Position numbers and translations under genes: made by a program
Notes under the pieces: model-generated
Database searches by the model: none
What the model saw: only the letters and a program-made list of their open reading frames with translations
Told to the model about the DNA's origin: nothing
Shown here: positions 1 through 9,921 of the stretch, one piece after another
Layout: the number at the start of each line of letters is the position of its first letter
Position numbering within the stretch: position 1 is the stretch's first letter
Source: Neotamlana nanhaiensis
GTDB lineage: Bacteria; Bacteroidota; Bacteroidia; Flavobacteriales; Flavobacteriaceae
Direction of reading: 5' to 3'
Length of the DNA: 64,000 nt
Assembly: GCF_000943555.1 (NCBI RefSeq)
Contig: NZ_JTDV01000011.1
Coordinates: forward strand, 21,258-85,257

Positions 1-49
1 CGTTATAGGCAATCACTACATATTTGTATCATATTTTATAACTTTTTTC

Positions 50-2581
50 ATGAGAAAGTATATACTTTTATTCACATTATTTTGTATAAGTAATCATCTA
101 TTTTCGCAAGAAACTGCTAATACAAACACACCAACACCTAATTATAGATTAGCCGCAAAATTTTCTCCAAAAAATCTCGCAAAGCTAGTACATTCTACAA
201 CTGTACAACCACATTGGTTAGAAAATGGAGATAAATTTTGGTACCAATACAAAACTACAACAGGATCAAATTATTATATTGTTGATGCCGCTAAAGGCAC
301 AAAAAACAAACTTTTCGACAATGCAAAAATGGCTAAATGGTTAACCGAAATAACCAAAGATCCCTACGATGCACAACACTTACCTAAATTTAATTTTGAA
401 TTTGTAAAGAATGAAACAGCTATTCGTTTTAGAGTGACAGCAAACGAAGAAGTTGAAGCTGAATCAGATGAAAAAGAATCTTTGGAAACTACCGATTCTA
501 CTTCAACAAAAAAAACTAAAAAGAAAGCTCCAAAAATGGAAAAAAAGGTGTATTTCTTTGAATATAAATTAGGAAGCAGCAACCTAACTATTATTAACAA
601 CAAAAAGAAAAAAGAAGAACCTTGGAAAAAATGGGCTAACGTTTCGCCCGACAGTACTATTGTCTTGTTTTCTAAAAACTACAATTTATACTGGATGGAT
701 AAAGAAAACTTTTTAAAGGCTGTAAAAGATGAAAAAGATTCAACCATCGTAGAACATCAATGGACAAAAGACGGTGAACAATACTACACCTATGGTGGTA
801 GTGAACGTGGTAAAAATAACGAAGACCTTGAAAAAGCTAAAGAAAAAAACGAGCGTCAACGTATTAGTGGATTTTGGGCACACGATTCTAAAACCTTTGT
901 TTACCAACGTACCGATTCGCGCCATATTAAAGATTTATGGGTTATAAATTCGGTTGCAAAAAAGCGTCCTACTTTAGAAACCTACAAATACCATATGGCT
1001 GGCGAACAAGAATTTTATAAAAATGAATTACTAAGCTTTAACATTCCTTCTAAAGAAATTTTAAAAATAAAATTAGACACAACGATACAGCAAACCATTT
1101 CGGTTTATAGACATCAATACGAAAAAAACAACAACCGTAAGCACAAACCAACACTTTTACTTTCAAAAAAAGGAAAAATATATTTTAACACCACAAGTAG
1201 AGACCGTAAAAAGCTTGACATTCATGTGGCCGATATTAAAACAGGTGAAGTAAAAACGTTAATAAACGAGCACTTTAATACCTATATTGAAAACCGTGGA
1301 AAAAAAATTGTACTTTTTAACAACGAAACCGAAATTCTACATTGGAGTGAGCGTGATGGTTGGGGGCATTTTTACCTTTATGACGCTAGCGGAAACCTAA
1401 AAAAGCAAGTAACATCGGGCGAATACCATATTGATAGTTTTGAAGGTATAAACGAAAAAACACGAACCATTTACTTTACTGCAAACGGAGTAAGTAAAGA
1501 ACAAGACCCTTACTATGCGCATCTTTATAAGGTTAATTTAAATGGTTCTGGTTTTAAAAACTTAAGTCCTGGCGATTATAATTTTAATAATAATTTATCG
1601 GCATCAAACAACTATTTTGTGAGTAACTATTCTAGAGTTAACACCGTACCAAAATCGGAATTAAGAAGCACTACAGGTTCAAAAATTTTAGATTTAGAAG
1701 AAGCCGATTTATCGCAACTTATGGCTTCTGGATACCAGTTTCCTGAGCCTTTTAAGGTAAAAGCCGATGATGGTATAACCGATTTATACGGTGTTATGTA
1801 TAAACCTTTTAATTTTGATGAAACAAAAAAATATCCATTAATAGAATATGTATATCCAGGACCACAAACCGAGGCTGTAAACAAATCATTTTCGGTAAGC
1901 ATGAACCGTACCGATAGAATGGCGCAAGTAGGTTTTATTGTAATAACTTTAGGAAATCGAGGTGGTCATCCAGCACGCTCAAAATGGTATCACACCTATG
2001 GTTATGGTAATTTACGCGACTATGGTCTTGCAGACAAAAAATATGTAGCTGAACAACTGGCAAACAAACATGCCTTTATCGATATTGAAAAAGTAGGCAT
2101 TTTTGGTCATTCTGGTGGAGGCTTTATGTCTACTGCTGCTATGTTGGTATATCCAGATTTTTTCAAAGTTGCTGTGTCTTCAGCAGGAAACCACGACAAT
2201 TCCATCTATAATAGTTGGTGGAGTGAAACGCATCATGGAATTAAGGAAGAAAAAGATGCCGATGGTAATATTTCATTTAAATACAACATCGATAAAAATC
2301 AAACTTTAGCAAAAAATCTAAAAGGTAAATTAATGTTAGTAACTGGCGATGTGGATAACAACGTACACCCAGGAAGCACCATTCGTATGGCAAATGCTTT
2401 AATTAATGCTAATAAACGTTTCGATTTTATGTTATTACCTGGACAACGTCATGGTTTTGGAAAAATGACAGAATATTTCTTTTGGCTAAAAGCCGATTAT
2501 TTTAGTAAACACTTATTAGGCGTGGAAGCAACTAACGTTAATATTACCGAAATTAACAGAGATATGCCTCGAAATAATTAA
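50..2581 (+). CDS. S9 family prolyl oligopeptidase / DPP IV-like peptidase
   Basis: An 843-residue secreted serine peptidase that probably releases dipeptides or cuts after proline in the periplasm. An N-terminal signal peptide of about 20 residues (hydrophobic run ending in LFSQ) is followed by a beta-propeller-like region with a highly charged, Lys/Glu-rich insertion near residues 140-170, and a C-terminal alpha/beta hydrolase domain. The nucleophile sits in GHSGGG (Ser688), with Asp769 in GDVDNNVH and His801 in GQRHGFG, so the catalytic triad is complete. Length fits bacterial DPP IV-like enzymes. The ATG lies about 50 bases into the window and no upstream neighbour is visible. The stop codon overlaps that of the convergent phosphatase gene. 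Substrate is inferred from the family only. Confidence 0.9.
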   Translation: MRKYILLFTLFCISNHLFSQETANTNTPTPNYRLAAKFSPKNLAKLVHSTTVQPHWLENGDKFWYQYKTTTGSNYYIVDAAKGTKNKLFDNAKMAKWLTEITKDPYDAQHLPKFNFEFVKNETAIRFRVTANEEVEAESDEKESLETTDSTSTKKTKKKAPKMEKKVYFFEYKLGSSNLTIINNKKKKEEPWKKWANVSPDSTIVLFSKNYNLYWMDKENFLKAVKDEKDSTIVEHQWTKDGEQYYTYGGSERGKNNEDLEKAKEKNERQRISGFWAHDSKTFVYQRTDSRHIKDLWVINSVAKKRPTLETYKYHMAGEQEFYKNELLSFNIPSKEILKIKLDTTIQQTISVYRHQYEKNNNRKHKPTLLLSKKGKIYFNTTSRDRKKLDIHVADIKTGEVKTLINEHFNTYIENRGKKIVLFNNETEILHWSERDGWGHFYLYDASGNLKKQVTSGEYHIDSFEGINEKTRTIYFTANGVSKEQDPYYAHLYKVNLNGSGFKNLSPGDYNFNNNLSASNNYFVSNYSRVNTVPKSELRSTTGSKILDLEEADLSQLMASGYQFPEPFKVKADDGITDLYGVMYKPFNFDETKKYPLIEYVYPGPQTEAVNKSFSVSMNRTDRMAQVGFIVITLGNRGGHPARSKWYHTYGYGNLRDYGLADKKYVAEQLANKHAFIDIEKVGIFGHSGGGFMSTAAMLVYPDFFKVAVSSAGNHDNSIYNSWWSETHHGIKEEKDADGNISFKYNIDKNQTLAKNLKGKLMLVTGDVDNNVHPGSTIRMANALINANKRFDFMLLPGQRHGFGKMTEYFFWLKADYFSKHLLGVEATNVNITEINRDMPRNN

Positions 2582-3576
2582 ACTATAAAGCCATTTTTAC
2601 GAGCATGATTTATAGCTTCTGCTGTTGAAGCCACCAAAAGCACAGGCACATCTACATAATTATTATATAGTAATTTTACGCGATGCATTTTGCGTTTATG
2701 GTCTACATTCATTAAATAAATAGCCAAAATACGCTTAGGATAATCGTGTGCTAATTGTTTATAAATATACGGGTCGTGCTCACCACTATCACCTATTAAA
2801 ACAAACTTTAAGTTGGGATATGTTTCTAAAAGATTTATTATTTCCTTTTGTTTTTGAGGCATATAACCTTTCTTCTTTTTACTGAAAGGCTTCGGGAAAT
2901 TTCGTAAAACAATAGGCCCTTTTGGAAAATTATTTTTGTACAAAAAGTAGTTTAAATAACGATATAAATTCCACGGACTATGACTTACATAAAATATAGG
3001 ATTAGCCTCTTTACCCGATTTTCCGCGATGCAATAAATTATAAAATTTAGGAGCGCCATCAAGTGGCATACGCTTTCCTGCTGAAGTTAAAAACGTATTA
3101 ATAACTACCCGCCATTTTAAAACAGAAACTAAACCAGTATGCAAAATAGTATCGTCAATATCGCTAATAACACCATAGGAAGCATTTGGCGACGGAATTA
3201 ACATTTCACCAGGAAATTTATTGTTTAATTGAATAACACGACGCTTATTAGCCATTTCGTATGCAAACTCTAATTGCAGCCAACCTTCCGAATTAACGTA
3301 AGGTTTTAAGTCTGCAACTGTTTCATCTAATAAAAAATACCCACGATGATTTGTTTTGGTATAAAAAAAATTATCATCGCCAACTTTAACTCTAATTTTG
3401 GCATGCTTAATTTCATCGGTTTCAAAACGTTTCCATGCATTAAAAAGAAGTTTAAAAGCACCGCGTTGTTCTAAATTTATACTTTCGTCTTCAAGCGCTC
3501 GACCACGCAAATACAAGCGTTTTGAGGTTCCATAGGTTTGAAATGCTATTATTTGAAGCGGGTCTTTTTTAAACAT
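2578..3576 (-). CDS. App1-type (DUF2183) phosphatase domain protein
   Basis: A 332-residue protein with the App1/DUF2183 phosphatase fold. The HAD-like signature SDIDDTI (Asp139 and Asp141 from the chosen start) supplies the nucleophile and acid/base, and VLIGDSGEHD near residue 260 matches the downstream acidic motif. Yeast App1 is a phosphatidate phosphatase; bacterial members are poorly studied, so lipid phosphatase activity is inference. There is no signal peptide, so it is probably cytoplasmic. I start at the ATG at 3576 (MFKKDPLQ), because the longer frame to 3594 begins with TTG. It is convergent with the S9 peptidase gene, the two stops sharing the bases TTAA, and it lies just downstream of the hppA terminator. 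Confidence 0.82.
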   Translation of the reverse strand: MFKKDPLQIIAFQTYGTSKRLYLRGRALEDESINLEQRGAFKLLFNAWKRFETDEIKHAKIRVKVGDDNFFYTKTNHRGYFLLDETVADLKPYVNSEGWLQLEFAYEMANKRRVIQLNNKFPGEMLIPSPNASYGVISDIDDTILHTGLVSVLKWRVVINTFLTSAGKRMPLDGAPKFYNLLHRGKSGKEANPIFYVSHSPWNLYRYLNYFLYKNNFPKGPIVLRNFPKPFSKKKKGYMPQKQKEIINLLETYPNLKFVLIGDSGEHDPYIYKQLAHDYPKRILAIYLMNVDHKRKMHRVKLLYNNYVDVPVLLVASTAEAINHARKNGFIV

Positions 3577-3603
3577 AAAACAATAATATGGCAACTAAAA
3601 ATA

Positions 3604-3636
3604 AAAAAAACCACGCAGGTTACGTGGTCTTTTTAT
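3604..3636 (-). terminator. Rho-independent terminator of hppA
   Basis: An ACCACG...CGTGGT stem with a short loop is followed on the minus strand by a run of T. It lies 22 bases after the hppA stop and before the phosphatase gene, so it separates the two same-strand genes. Confidence 0.8.
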
Positions 3637-3657
3637 TAATTTCGCTTTTAAAAACAG

Positions 3658-6030
3658 TTATTCTGTTGTTTTTTTTATCACTTTTTTAACCGCTACACTT
3701 ACATCTTTAGCATTTCCTTTTAAGGCTTCAACGTTTGCTATAACCTCATCTTCTGCTCCTTCAAATGTTTCATAATCGGTAGTTTCAACACCATTTTTAG
3801 TTGTAATTGTTGTTACCACTGCTTTAACCGAATGGTCATCAATTTTGGTCATTTCAACTTTAACTTCCTTTTTAATTTCAATTTGATCTGAAGCATAAGC
3901 TGAAACAGAGGCTTCACTCACCAAACTTGGTGCAATAACTAAGGCCACAACCGACATCAATTTTAATAAAATATTTAACGACGGTCCCGATGTGTCTTTA
4001 AACGGATCACCTACAGTATCACCTACTACAGCAGCTTTATGAGCATCGGTACCTTTTCTACCTTGTTCTTCAATAGTTTTTTTTGCGTTATCCCAAGCGC
4101 CACCAGCATTCGATTGGAAAATGGCCATTAAAACGCCACATGTAGTTACTCCTGCTAATGTACCTCCTAACATTTCGGCACCACCAATAAATCCAATAGC
4201 TACAGGCACCGCAATAGCTAACAAGCCCGGTAACACCATTTCTTTAATTGAGGCTTGCGTTGAAATAGCTACACATTTATCGTATTCTGCTACACCATCA
4301 GCCGCATCGAAAATTTTTCTATCAGCTTCTGATGCTTTAGACATATCTGAATCGTATTTACGCATAATTTCTAAAGCTGCCTTTAACTGAGGAATATCTC
4401 TAAATTGACGACGCACTTCTTCAATCATCGCCATAGCTGCACGACCAACCGCATTCATTGATAAAGCTGAAAATACAAATGGCAACATACCTCCTACTAA
4501 TAATCCAGCCATTATATTAGGTTGCGACACATCGATTGATGTGATTCCAGCAGTTTTCATAAATGCCGCAAATAATGCTAAAGCGGTTAAAGCCGCCGAA
4601 GCAATAGCAAAACCTTTACCAATAGCTGCTGTAGTATTACCAACCGCATCTAACTTATCGGTACGCTCACGAACTTCGCTTGGTAATTCGGCCATTTCTG
4701 CGATACCTCCTGCATTATCAGAAATTGGACCATAAGCATCAACAGCCAATTGAATGCCTGTATTGGCCAACATACCAACTGCCGCAATAGCGATACCATA
4801 TAAACCAGCGTAATAATGCGACACCAAAATTGCAGCTGCAATTAAAATAATAGGAATTGCTGTTGACATCATACCGATACCTAAGCCCGCTATTATGTTT
4901 GTTGCAGAACCTGTTTCACTTTGTTTTACGATAGAATTTACAGGCTTTGTACCTGTACCAGTATAGTATTCGGTAATTTTCCCTACTGCTAAACCAGCTA
5001 CTAAACCAGCTAAAACAGCCATAAAAACTCCTGTTGAGCCATGGGCTAATCCTTCGGTAGCTTCAGGAATAAAGGCTTTAATAATAAAGTATGACGCTAT
5101 AAGCATAAGACCTGCCGAACCAAATTCGCCAATATTTAAAGCAGTTTGCGGGTTACCACCATCTTTAACTTTCACAAAAAATGTTCCGATAATCGACATA
5201 ACAATTCCTACTGCTGCAAGTACCAAAGGCAAATACACCGCACCAATACCATTGGCGACGTTTGGAGTAATTATAAAGGCGCCTAAAACCATTGTACCAA
5301 TAATTGAACCTACGTACGATTCGAATAAATCGGCTCCCATTCCTGCCACATCACCTACGTTATCACCTACGTTATCGGCAATAGTTGCTGGATTTAACGG
5401 ATGATCCTCTGGGATACCCGCTTCTACTTTTCCTACTAAATCGGCACCAACATCGGCTGCTTTGGTATAAATTCCGCCTCCTACACGTGCAAACAATGCA
5501 ATAGACGAAGCTCCAAGAGAAAATCCAGAAAGTACGTTAAGCACTTCGTTTAATCCCCAGCCCATTTCGCTATAAATCATAAACAACCCGCTTAAACCTA
5601 AAACACCTAAGCCTACAACACCTAAGCCCATTACAGCGCCTCCAGCAAATGCGACCTCCAGTGCTTTACCCAACGAGGTTCGTGCAGCACTTGTGGTACG
5701 TACATTGGCTTTTGTAGCCACCTTCATACCAATAAATCCTGCCAAGGCAGAACATATTGCGCCCACCACAAACGATACAGCTACCATACCGTTGGAGCCT
5801 GCTTCGTTACTTCCTTTAAAAAACAATAAAATGGCAACGGCTATTACAAAAATTGATAATATTTTATATTCGGCTTTTAAGAAAGACATGGCGCCATCGG
5901 CAATGTTTTTTGCAATGCGTTTCATTTTCTCATCGCCTTGATCTTGTTTGCCTACCCAAGCACTTTTAACAAATACAAATACTAAGGCTAACACCCCAAA
6001 AAGAGGTAAAAAATTTAGAATATTTTCCAT
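3658..6030 (-). CDS. hppA: Membrane-bound ion-pumping pyrophosphatase, K+-dependent type
   Basis: A 790-residue integral membrane pyrophosphatase that couples PPi hydrolysis to H+ and/or Na+ export across the inner membrane. It has about 16 hydrophobic segments. The substrate-binding loop [20 protein letters not shown] is intact, as is the late [11 protein letters not shown] motif. The sequence GNTTAA at about residues 464-469 carries Ala where K+-independent enzymes have Lys, which marks the K+-dependent subfamily; the pumped ion cannot be read from sequence alone. Oddly, the last 75 or so residues form a charged, soluble tail rich in Lys, Glu and Val, beyond the normal family end. The gene lies beside the soluble pyrophosphatase gene on the same strand and has its own terminator. 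Confidence 0.95.
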   Translation of the reverse strand: MENILNFLPLFGVLALVFVFVKSAWVGKQDQGDEKMKRIAKNIADGAMSFLKAEYKILSIFVIAVAILLFFKGSNEAGSNGMVAVSFVVGAICSALAGFIGMKVATKANVRTTSAARTSLGKALEVAFAGGAVMGLGVVGLGVLGLSGLFMIYSEMGWGLNEVLNVLSGFSLGASSIALFARVGGGIYTKAADVGADLVGKVEAGIPEDHPLNPATIADNVGDNVGDVAGMGADLFESYVGSIIGTMVLGAFIITPNVANGIGAVYLPLVLAAVGIVMSIIGTFFVKVKDGGNPQTALNIGEFGSAGLMLIASYFIIKAFIPEATEGLAHGSTGVFMAVLAGLVAGLAVGKITEYYTGTGTKPVNSIVKQSETGSATNIIAGLGIGMMSTAIPIILIAAAILVSHYYAGLYGIAIAAVGMLANTGIQLAVDAYGPISDNAGGIAEMAELPSEVRERTDKLDAVGNTTAAIGKGFAIASAALTALALFAAFMKTAGITSIDVSQPNIMAGLLVGGMLPFVFSALSMNAVGRAAMAMIEEVRRQFRDIPQLKAALEIMRKYDSDMSKASEADRKIFDAADGVAEYDKCVAISTQASIKEMVLPGLLAIAVPVAIGFIGGAEMLGGTLAGVTTCGVLMAIFQSNAGGAWDNAKKTIEEQGRKGTDAHKAAVVGDTVGDPFKDTSGPSLNILLKLMSVVALVIAPSLVSEASVSAYASDQIEIKKEVKVEMTKIDDHSVKAVVTTITTKNGVETTDYETFEGAEDEVIANVEALKGNAKDVSVAVKKVIKKTTE

Positions 6031-6164
6031 ATGGTTAGTTGGTTTAATTAAAACTTATTTTTTTGCTGGACTAAAATAGGAAAATAAAAATTATAAAAAA
6101 AAGCTATAATTAATTAAGTATTTATCACTAAACAATTACTTAAATTAAAAAATCAATATTTTTA

Positions 6165-6180
6165 TGACAGATATCAGTCA
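6165..6180. promoter_or_regulatory. 16-bp imperfect palindrome upstream of hppA
   Basis: TGACAGATATCAGTCA is a palindrome with one mismatched pair, in the AT-rich 280-base gap between ppa and hppA. It could be an operator for hppA. There is no further support, and the rest of the gap is AT-rich with only the ppa terminator. Confidence 0.25.
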
Positions 6181-6256
6181 AACAATTGATATTTTAAATA
6201 CAAAAACAACATTACAATAATTTTAAACTATTTAACTCGTACTGTAATATAGTTAC

Positions 6257-6289
6257 AAAAAAACCACCTTAATGAGTAAGGTGGTTTTT
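6257..6289 (-). terminator. Rho-independent terminator of ppa
   Basis: AAAACCACCTTA and TAAGGTGGTTTT pair around a 4-base loop, with T-rich sequence following on the minus strand. It sits 24 bases after the ppa stop and separates ppa from hppA. Confidence 0.85.
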
Positions 6290-6312
6290 GAAAATATTTT
6301 TTAAAAAAAGAA

Positions 6313-6840
6313 CTAAATGGTAAACGTTCTCTTTTTCTTGTGTTCACTATCGTCGTAACGTTGCACACACTCGTTGTAAATTTTAATCGCTTCTTCGGCA
6401 TTTCCCCAACCACCAACATCTACTTTTTTCTTTTCTAAATCTTTATACACTTGAAAAAAGTGTTCAATTTCTTTTAAACGGTGCGGGTTTAAATCACCTA
6501 TATCGGCACGCTTATTCCAAACAGGATCTGAAACTGGTACACAAATAATTTTTTCATCAGGACCTTTTTCATCAGTCATATGAAATACACCTATTGGGCG
6601 TACTTCCATAACCACCATAGGGTACGATGGCTCTGTAGATAATACTAAAACATCTAATGGATCTTGATCTAAAGCTAAAGTTTCAGGAATAAAACCATAA
6701 TCTCCTGGGTACATCATTGAAGAAAAAAGGGTTCTATCGAAACGAATTTTATGCAGCGTAAAATCGTATTCATATTTATTTCGGCTGCCTTTTGGTATTT
6801 CAATTAAAACATCAAAAGTTGTAGATTTTTTTTTACTCAT
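6313..6840 (-). CDS. ppa: Inorganic pyrophosphatase, family I
   Basis: A 175-residue cytoplasmic Mg2+-dependent pyrophosphatase that hydrolyses PPi to phosphate and pulls biosynthetic reactions forward. The family signature DQDPLDVLV carries the metal-binding aspartates, and the EIPKGSRNKYE opening is typical. Length matches bacterial family I enzymes. It is transcribed toward hppA but separated from it by its own terminator and a 280-base gap, so the cell has both an energy-wasting and an energy-conserving PPase in adjacent units. A consensus Bacteroidota promoter precedes it. Confidence 0.96.
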   Translation of the reverse strand: MSKKKSTTFDVLIEIPKGSRNKYEYDFTLHKIRFDRTLFSSMMYPGDYGFIPETLALDQDPLDVLVLSTEPSYPMVVMEVRPIGVFHMTDEKGPDEKIICVPVSDPVWNKRADIGDLNPHRLKEIEHFFQVYKDLEKKKVDVGGWGNAEEAIKIYNECVQRYDDSEHKKKRTFTI

Positions 6841-6895
6841 AACTTAAATAATATTCTGTTCTAGATTCGTGATTTGCTCAGTTTAGTTTCAAGAG

Positions 6896-6926
6896 CAAAT
6901 GTAAACAACCCTTTAGCATTTAACAA
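6896..6926 (-). promoter_or_regulatory. Bacteroidota-type promoter for ppa
   Basis: On the minus strand a TTG -33 element is followed after 20 bp by TACATTTG, a perfect TAnnTTTG -7 element. This puts the transcript start about 50 bases before the ppa ATG. Confidence 0.6.
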
Positions 6927-7050
6927 CTAATGCCTGTTTTTTATATGTTATTTAAGTACTATAACGATGTAGTTTTAAACATCCTAAAAAAATTATCTTT
7001 TAAATACTTAACTATTCATTATATTGTAACGAATTTTTAAAGAAAAAATA

Positions 7051-9279
7051 ATGCGTAATTATCTTCTAATTATATTTTTTGCTTTAAGTCCGTTTTTACA
7101 GGCACAAACCCAACCTTGGCAAGGTAAATTTGAACCCATAGATAATATTATTGCACCACCAAACAATTACAGAAATGCAAGTGGTGCTCCTGGAAAAGAC
7201 TATTGGCAACAACGTGCCAATTATAAAATTAAAGCGCAAATAAACGAAAAAACAAACGTACTTTCTGGTGAAGCGGTTATTACCTATTTTAACAACTCAC
7301 CCGATAACTTAAGCTACGTTTGGATGCAATTAGAGCAAAATGTAAATAAAAAAGGGAACGAAGATTTTGGATCGATAAACAATAATATAAAAGATTCTAT
7401 TACCACCCAAAACATGCAACGTTTAACACGAGCCATTGATTTTCCAGCGGGTTACACAATTAAATCTGTAAAAGATGGCCATGGTAATACTTTAAAAACA
7501 ACCATTAACAACACCATGATGAAGGTGAAATTAAACACCACTTTAAACGCTGGAGCATCAACCACCATATCAATTTCATGGTCGTACCCAATTACCGACA
7601 GAAGCATGTATCGTCTGTCGCGTGAAGGTTACGAATATTTCCCAGAAGATGATAACACCACTTACCTAATGGCGCACTGGTTTCCTAGAATGGCCGTTTA
7701 TAACGATACCGAAGGTTGGCAAAACCAACAGTTTCAAAAACTGGGTGAATTTGCCTTAGAGTTTGGCGATTACGACGTTGAAATAACCGTACCCGCCGAC
7801 CATATTATCGCAGCAACTGGAACCTTACAAAACAGTGAATCTGTACTTAGTAAAACACAACGAAAACGAATTGAAAAAGCAAAAAGCACCTTCGATAAGC
7901 CAGTAATGATTATTACTAAAGAAGAAGCTATTACTAACGAATCGACAAAATCTACCAAACAAAAAACCTGGAAATTTAAAGCCGAAAATGTGCGTGATTT
8001 TGCATTCGCATCTTCGAGAAAATTTTTATGGGATGCGCAAGCCGTAAAACTGCCAACTAACACGGTTTTGGCCATGTCGTTATATCCAAAAGAAGGATTA
8101 CCGGTATGGCAATACAACTCTACCGAAGCCGTAAAACACGCCTTAGAAGTGTATTCTGAAGCGACCTTCGATTATCCTTATCCGGTGTGTATTTCGGTAA
8201 ATACATCCAACATTGGTATGGAATTCCCAATGATTAGCTTTAATGGAGGCAGACCAGATAAAGACGGTAATATTAGCGAACGTGCCAAACAAGGCATGTT
8301 AAGTACTATTGTACATGAAGTTGGGCACAACTGGTTTCCAATGATTGTGAGTTCCGACGAACGCAAGTGGATGTGGATGGACGAAGGCCTAAACACCTTT
8401 TTACACCAACGCACTTTAGCCGAACGTTATCCAGATTTTAATCATGTAACACCAAAAGTAATTGCGCCATTTATGAGCGGCGATAAAAATATTTTGCGCC
8501 CAATAATGACGACTTCCGACAATGAGCTTTTTAACCAGTTTGGAGCTAATTTTTATTTAAAACCCACCGTTGGACTGCAAATGTTAAGAAACACTATTAT
8601 TGGAAAAGAATTGTTCGACGAAGCTTTTAAAGAATACGCAAACCGTTGGAAATACAAACATCCTAACCCAAGTGATCTATTTAGAACTCTTGAAGATGCT
8701 ACGGCTACCGATTTAGATTGGTTTTTTAGAGGCTGGTTTTTTACCACCGATAACGTAGATATGGAATTAAGCAACGTAAAGTGGTTTAAGGTTTATGAAG
8801 ACACTGCAAATATTGAAGATAAAAAGAAATCGTCGAAAGCTAAAATTACTGCTAGCGGCGCTAATGCTAATGCTGAAATAGATGATTTTAGTAACGGTCC
8901 CGAATTTATAAATATGGTTGATACTCCTGATAAAGATTATGGACAATTTTTATCGCGTTTAGATGACGCCGAAGTTAGAAAACAACTTTCGGGAAAAAAT
9001 ATTTATGAAATTACCGTAAAAAATCGTGGCGGACTAGTAATGCCGGTTATTATTGAATGGGTTTTTACCGATGGCACTACCGAAATTGATCAACTACCTG
9101 CAGAAGTTTGGCGTAGAAATGAATACGAAATTCAGCACACTTTTATTAAAGATAAAGAAGTTGCTAAAGTAAATTTAGATCCGAACTTAGAACTTGCCGA
9201 TACCAACACTCAAAACAACAGTTTCCCTAAGGAAGAAAATGAATCGGAGTTTGATGATTTTAAGGCTAAAAAGAAATAA
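7051..9279 (+). CDS. M1 family aminopeptidase-like zinc metallopeptidase
   Basis: A 742-residue secreted M1 (gluzincin) metallopeptidase. A signal peptide ending about QAQTQ is followed by the beta-rich N-terminal domain, a GMEFPMISF segment standing where classic aminopeptidase N has GAMEN, and the zinc motif HEVGHNW (His422, Glu423, His426) with the third ligand Glu445 in MDEGLNTF, exactly the expected spacing. The C-terminal part is helical and ends in a charged tail. It probably trims peptides in the periplasm or at the surface. The changed exopeptidase motif suggests that substrate choice differs from PepN. The next gene starts about 10 bases after the stop, so the two may be co-transcribed. 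Confidence 0.92.
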   Translation: MRNYLLIIFFALSPFLQAQTQPWQGKFEPIDNIIAPPNNYRNASGAPGKDYWQQRANYKIKAQINEKTNVLSGEAVITYFNNSPDNLSYVWMQLEQNVNKKGNEDFGSINNNIKDSITTQNMQRLTRAIDFPAGYTIKSVKDGHGNTLKTTINNTMMKVKLNTTLNAGASTTISISWSYPITDRSMYRLSREGYEYFPEDDNTTYLMAHWFPRMAVYNDTEGWQNQQFQKLGEFALEFGDYDVEITVPADHIIAATGTLQNSESVLSKTQRKRIEKAKSTFDKPVMIITKEEAITNESTKSTKQKTWKFKAENVRDFAFASSRKFLWDAQAVKLPTNTVLAMSLYPKEGLPVWQYNSTEAVKHALEVYSEATFDYPYPVCISVNTSNIGMEFPMISFNGGRPDKDGNISERAKQGMLSTIVHEVGHNWFPMIVSSDERKWMWMDEGLNTFLHQRTLAERYPDFNHVTPKVIAPFMSGDKNILRPIMTTSDNELFNQFGANFYLKPTVGLQMLRNTIIGKELFDEAFKEYANRWKYKHPNPSDLFRTLEDATATDLDWFFRGWFFTTDNVDMELSNVKWFKVYEDTANIEDKKKSSKAKITASGANANAEIDDFSNGPEFINMVDTPDKDYGQFLSRLDDAEVRKQLSGKNIYEITVKNRGGLVMPVIIEWVFTDGTTEIDQLPAEVWRRNEYEIQHTFIKDKEVAKVNLDPNLELADTNTQNNSFPKEENESEFDDFKAKKK

Positions 9280-9289
9280 ATTATTCGGT

Positions 9290-9919
9290 TTGAAATATTT
9301 TAAAACATTATGCTTACTGTTTTCTAGTATCGTCTTTTTAAGCTGTAATTCTTCTGAAAATATTAAAACGGGCGACATTGTTTTTAGAGGTGCTTCTAAA
9401 AGTGAATTATCTTCGGCAATTAACGACGTTACTCAAACTGCCAAAAAAAACACTTATACGCACATGGGCATTTGCGAGGTAATTAACGATAAAATTTTTG
9501 TGTATCATTCCGATTTAGGAAAAGGTGTTGTAAGAGAATCGCTTGAAGATTTTTATAAACCTGATGAAGCTACTGATTATAGTGTAGATTTATATCGTAT
9601 AAAGACCATAAGCAATAAACAAATTGCATCAGCTATTACTAAAGCGAGAGCTTTAATTAACAAACCTTATAATGTCACTTATATTTTAGAAGACGAAGGT
9701 TTTTATTGTTCAGAATATATTTATGAACTGTTTAAAAATGATAGTGTTTTTAAATTAGAGCCTATGACTTTTAAAAACCCTAAAACCAAAACCTTTCATG
9801 ATGGTTGGGTTAAACACTATAACAACTTAGGCATTGCTATTCCCGAAGGAAAATTAGGTTGTAACCCTAACGGGATGGCTAGCAGTGAAAATTTAGAATT
9901 TATTGGTAAGATTAACTAA
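9290..9919 (+). CDS. Putative lipoprotein, YiiX/YebB-like NlpC/P60-related hydrolase
   Basis: About 209 residues. The frame is open further upstream to ATGs at 9194, 9239 and 9254, but those starts overlap the M1 gene and place charged sequence before the signal. The TTG at 9290, 10 bases after the M1 stop, gives KYFKTLCLLFSSIVFLSC, a clean lipoprotein signal with the acceptor Cys. The mature part has THMGICEV (likely catalytic His) and FYCSEYIYELF (likely nucleophile Cys), the pattern of the YiiX/YebB permuted papain-like family, whose members cut peptide or amide bonds in the envelope. Function is inferred from those motifs. The gene ends 2 bases from the convergent DUF5686 gene. The start is uncertain, the frame is not. 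Confidence 0.75.
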   Translation: MKYFKTLCLLFSSIVFLSCNSSENIKTGDIVFRGASKSELSSAINDVTQTAKKNTYTHMGICEVINDKIFVYHSDLGKGVVRESLEDFYKPDEATDYSVDLYRIKTISNKQIASAITKARALINKPYNVTYILEDEGFYCSEYIYELFKNDSVFKLEPMTFKNPKTKTFHDGWVKHYNNLGIAIPEGKLGCNPNGMASSENLEFIGKIN

Positions 9920-9921
9920 TT

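Noticed and set aside
6313..6419. A second minus-strand frame (to 6228) overlapping the end of ppa
   Set aside because: It is out of frame with ppa, Phe/Arg-rich and runs through the ppa terminator.
7770..8117. A 115-codon open frame on the minus strand
   Set aside because: It is antisense inside the M1 peptidase gene and has no recognisable domain or separate promoter.
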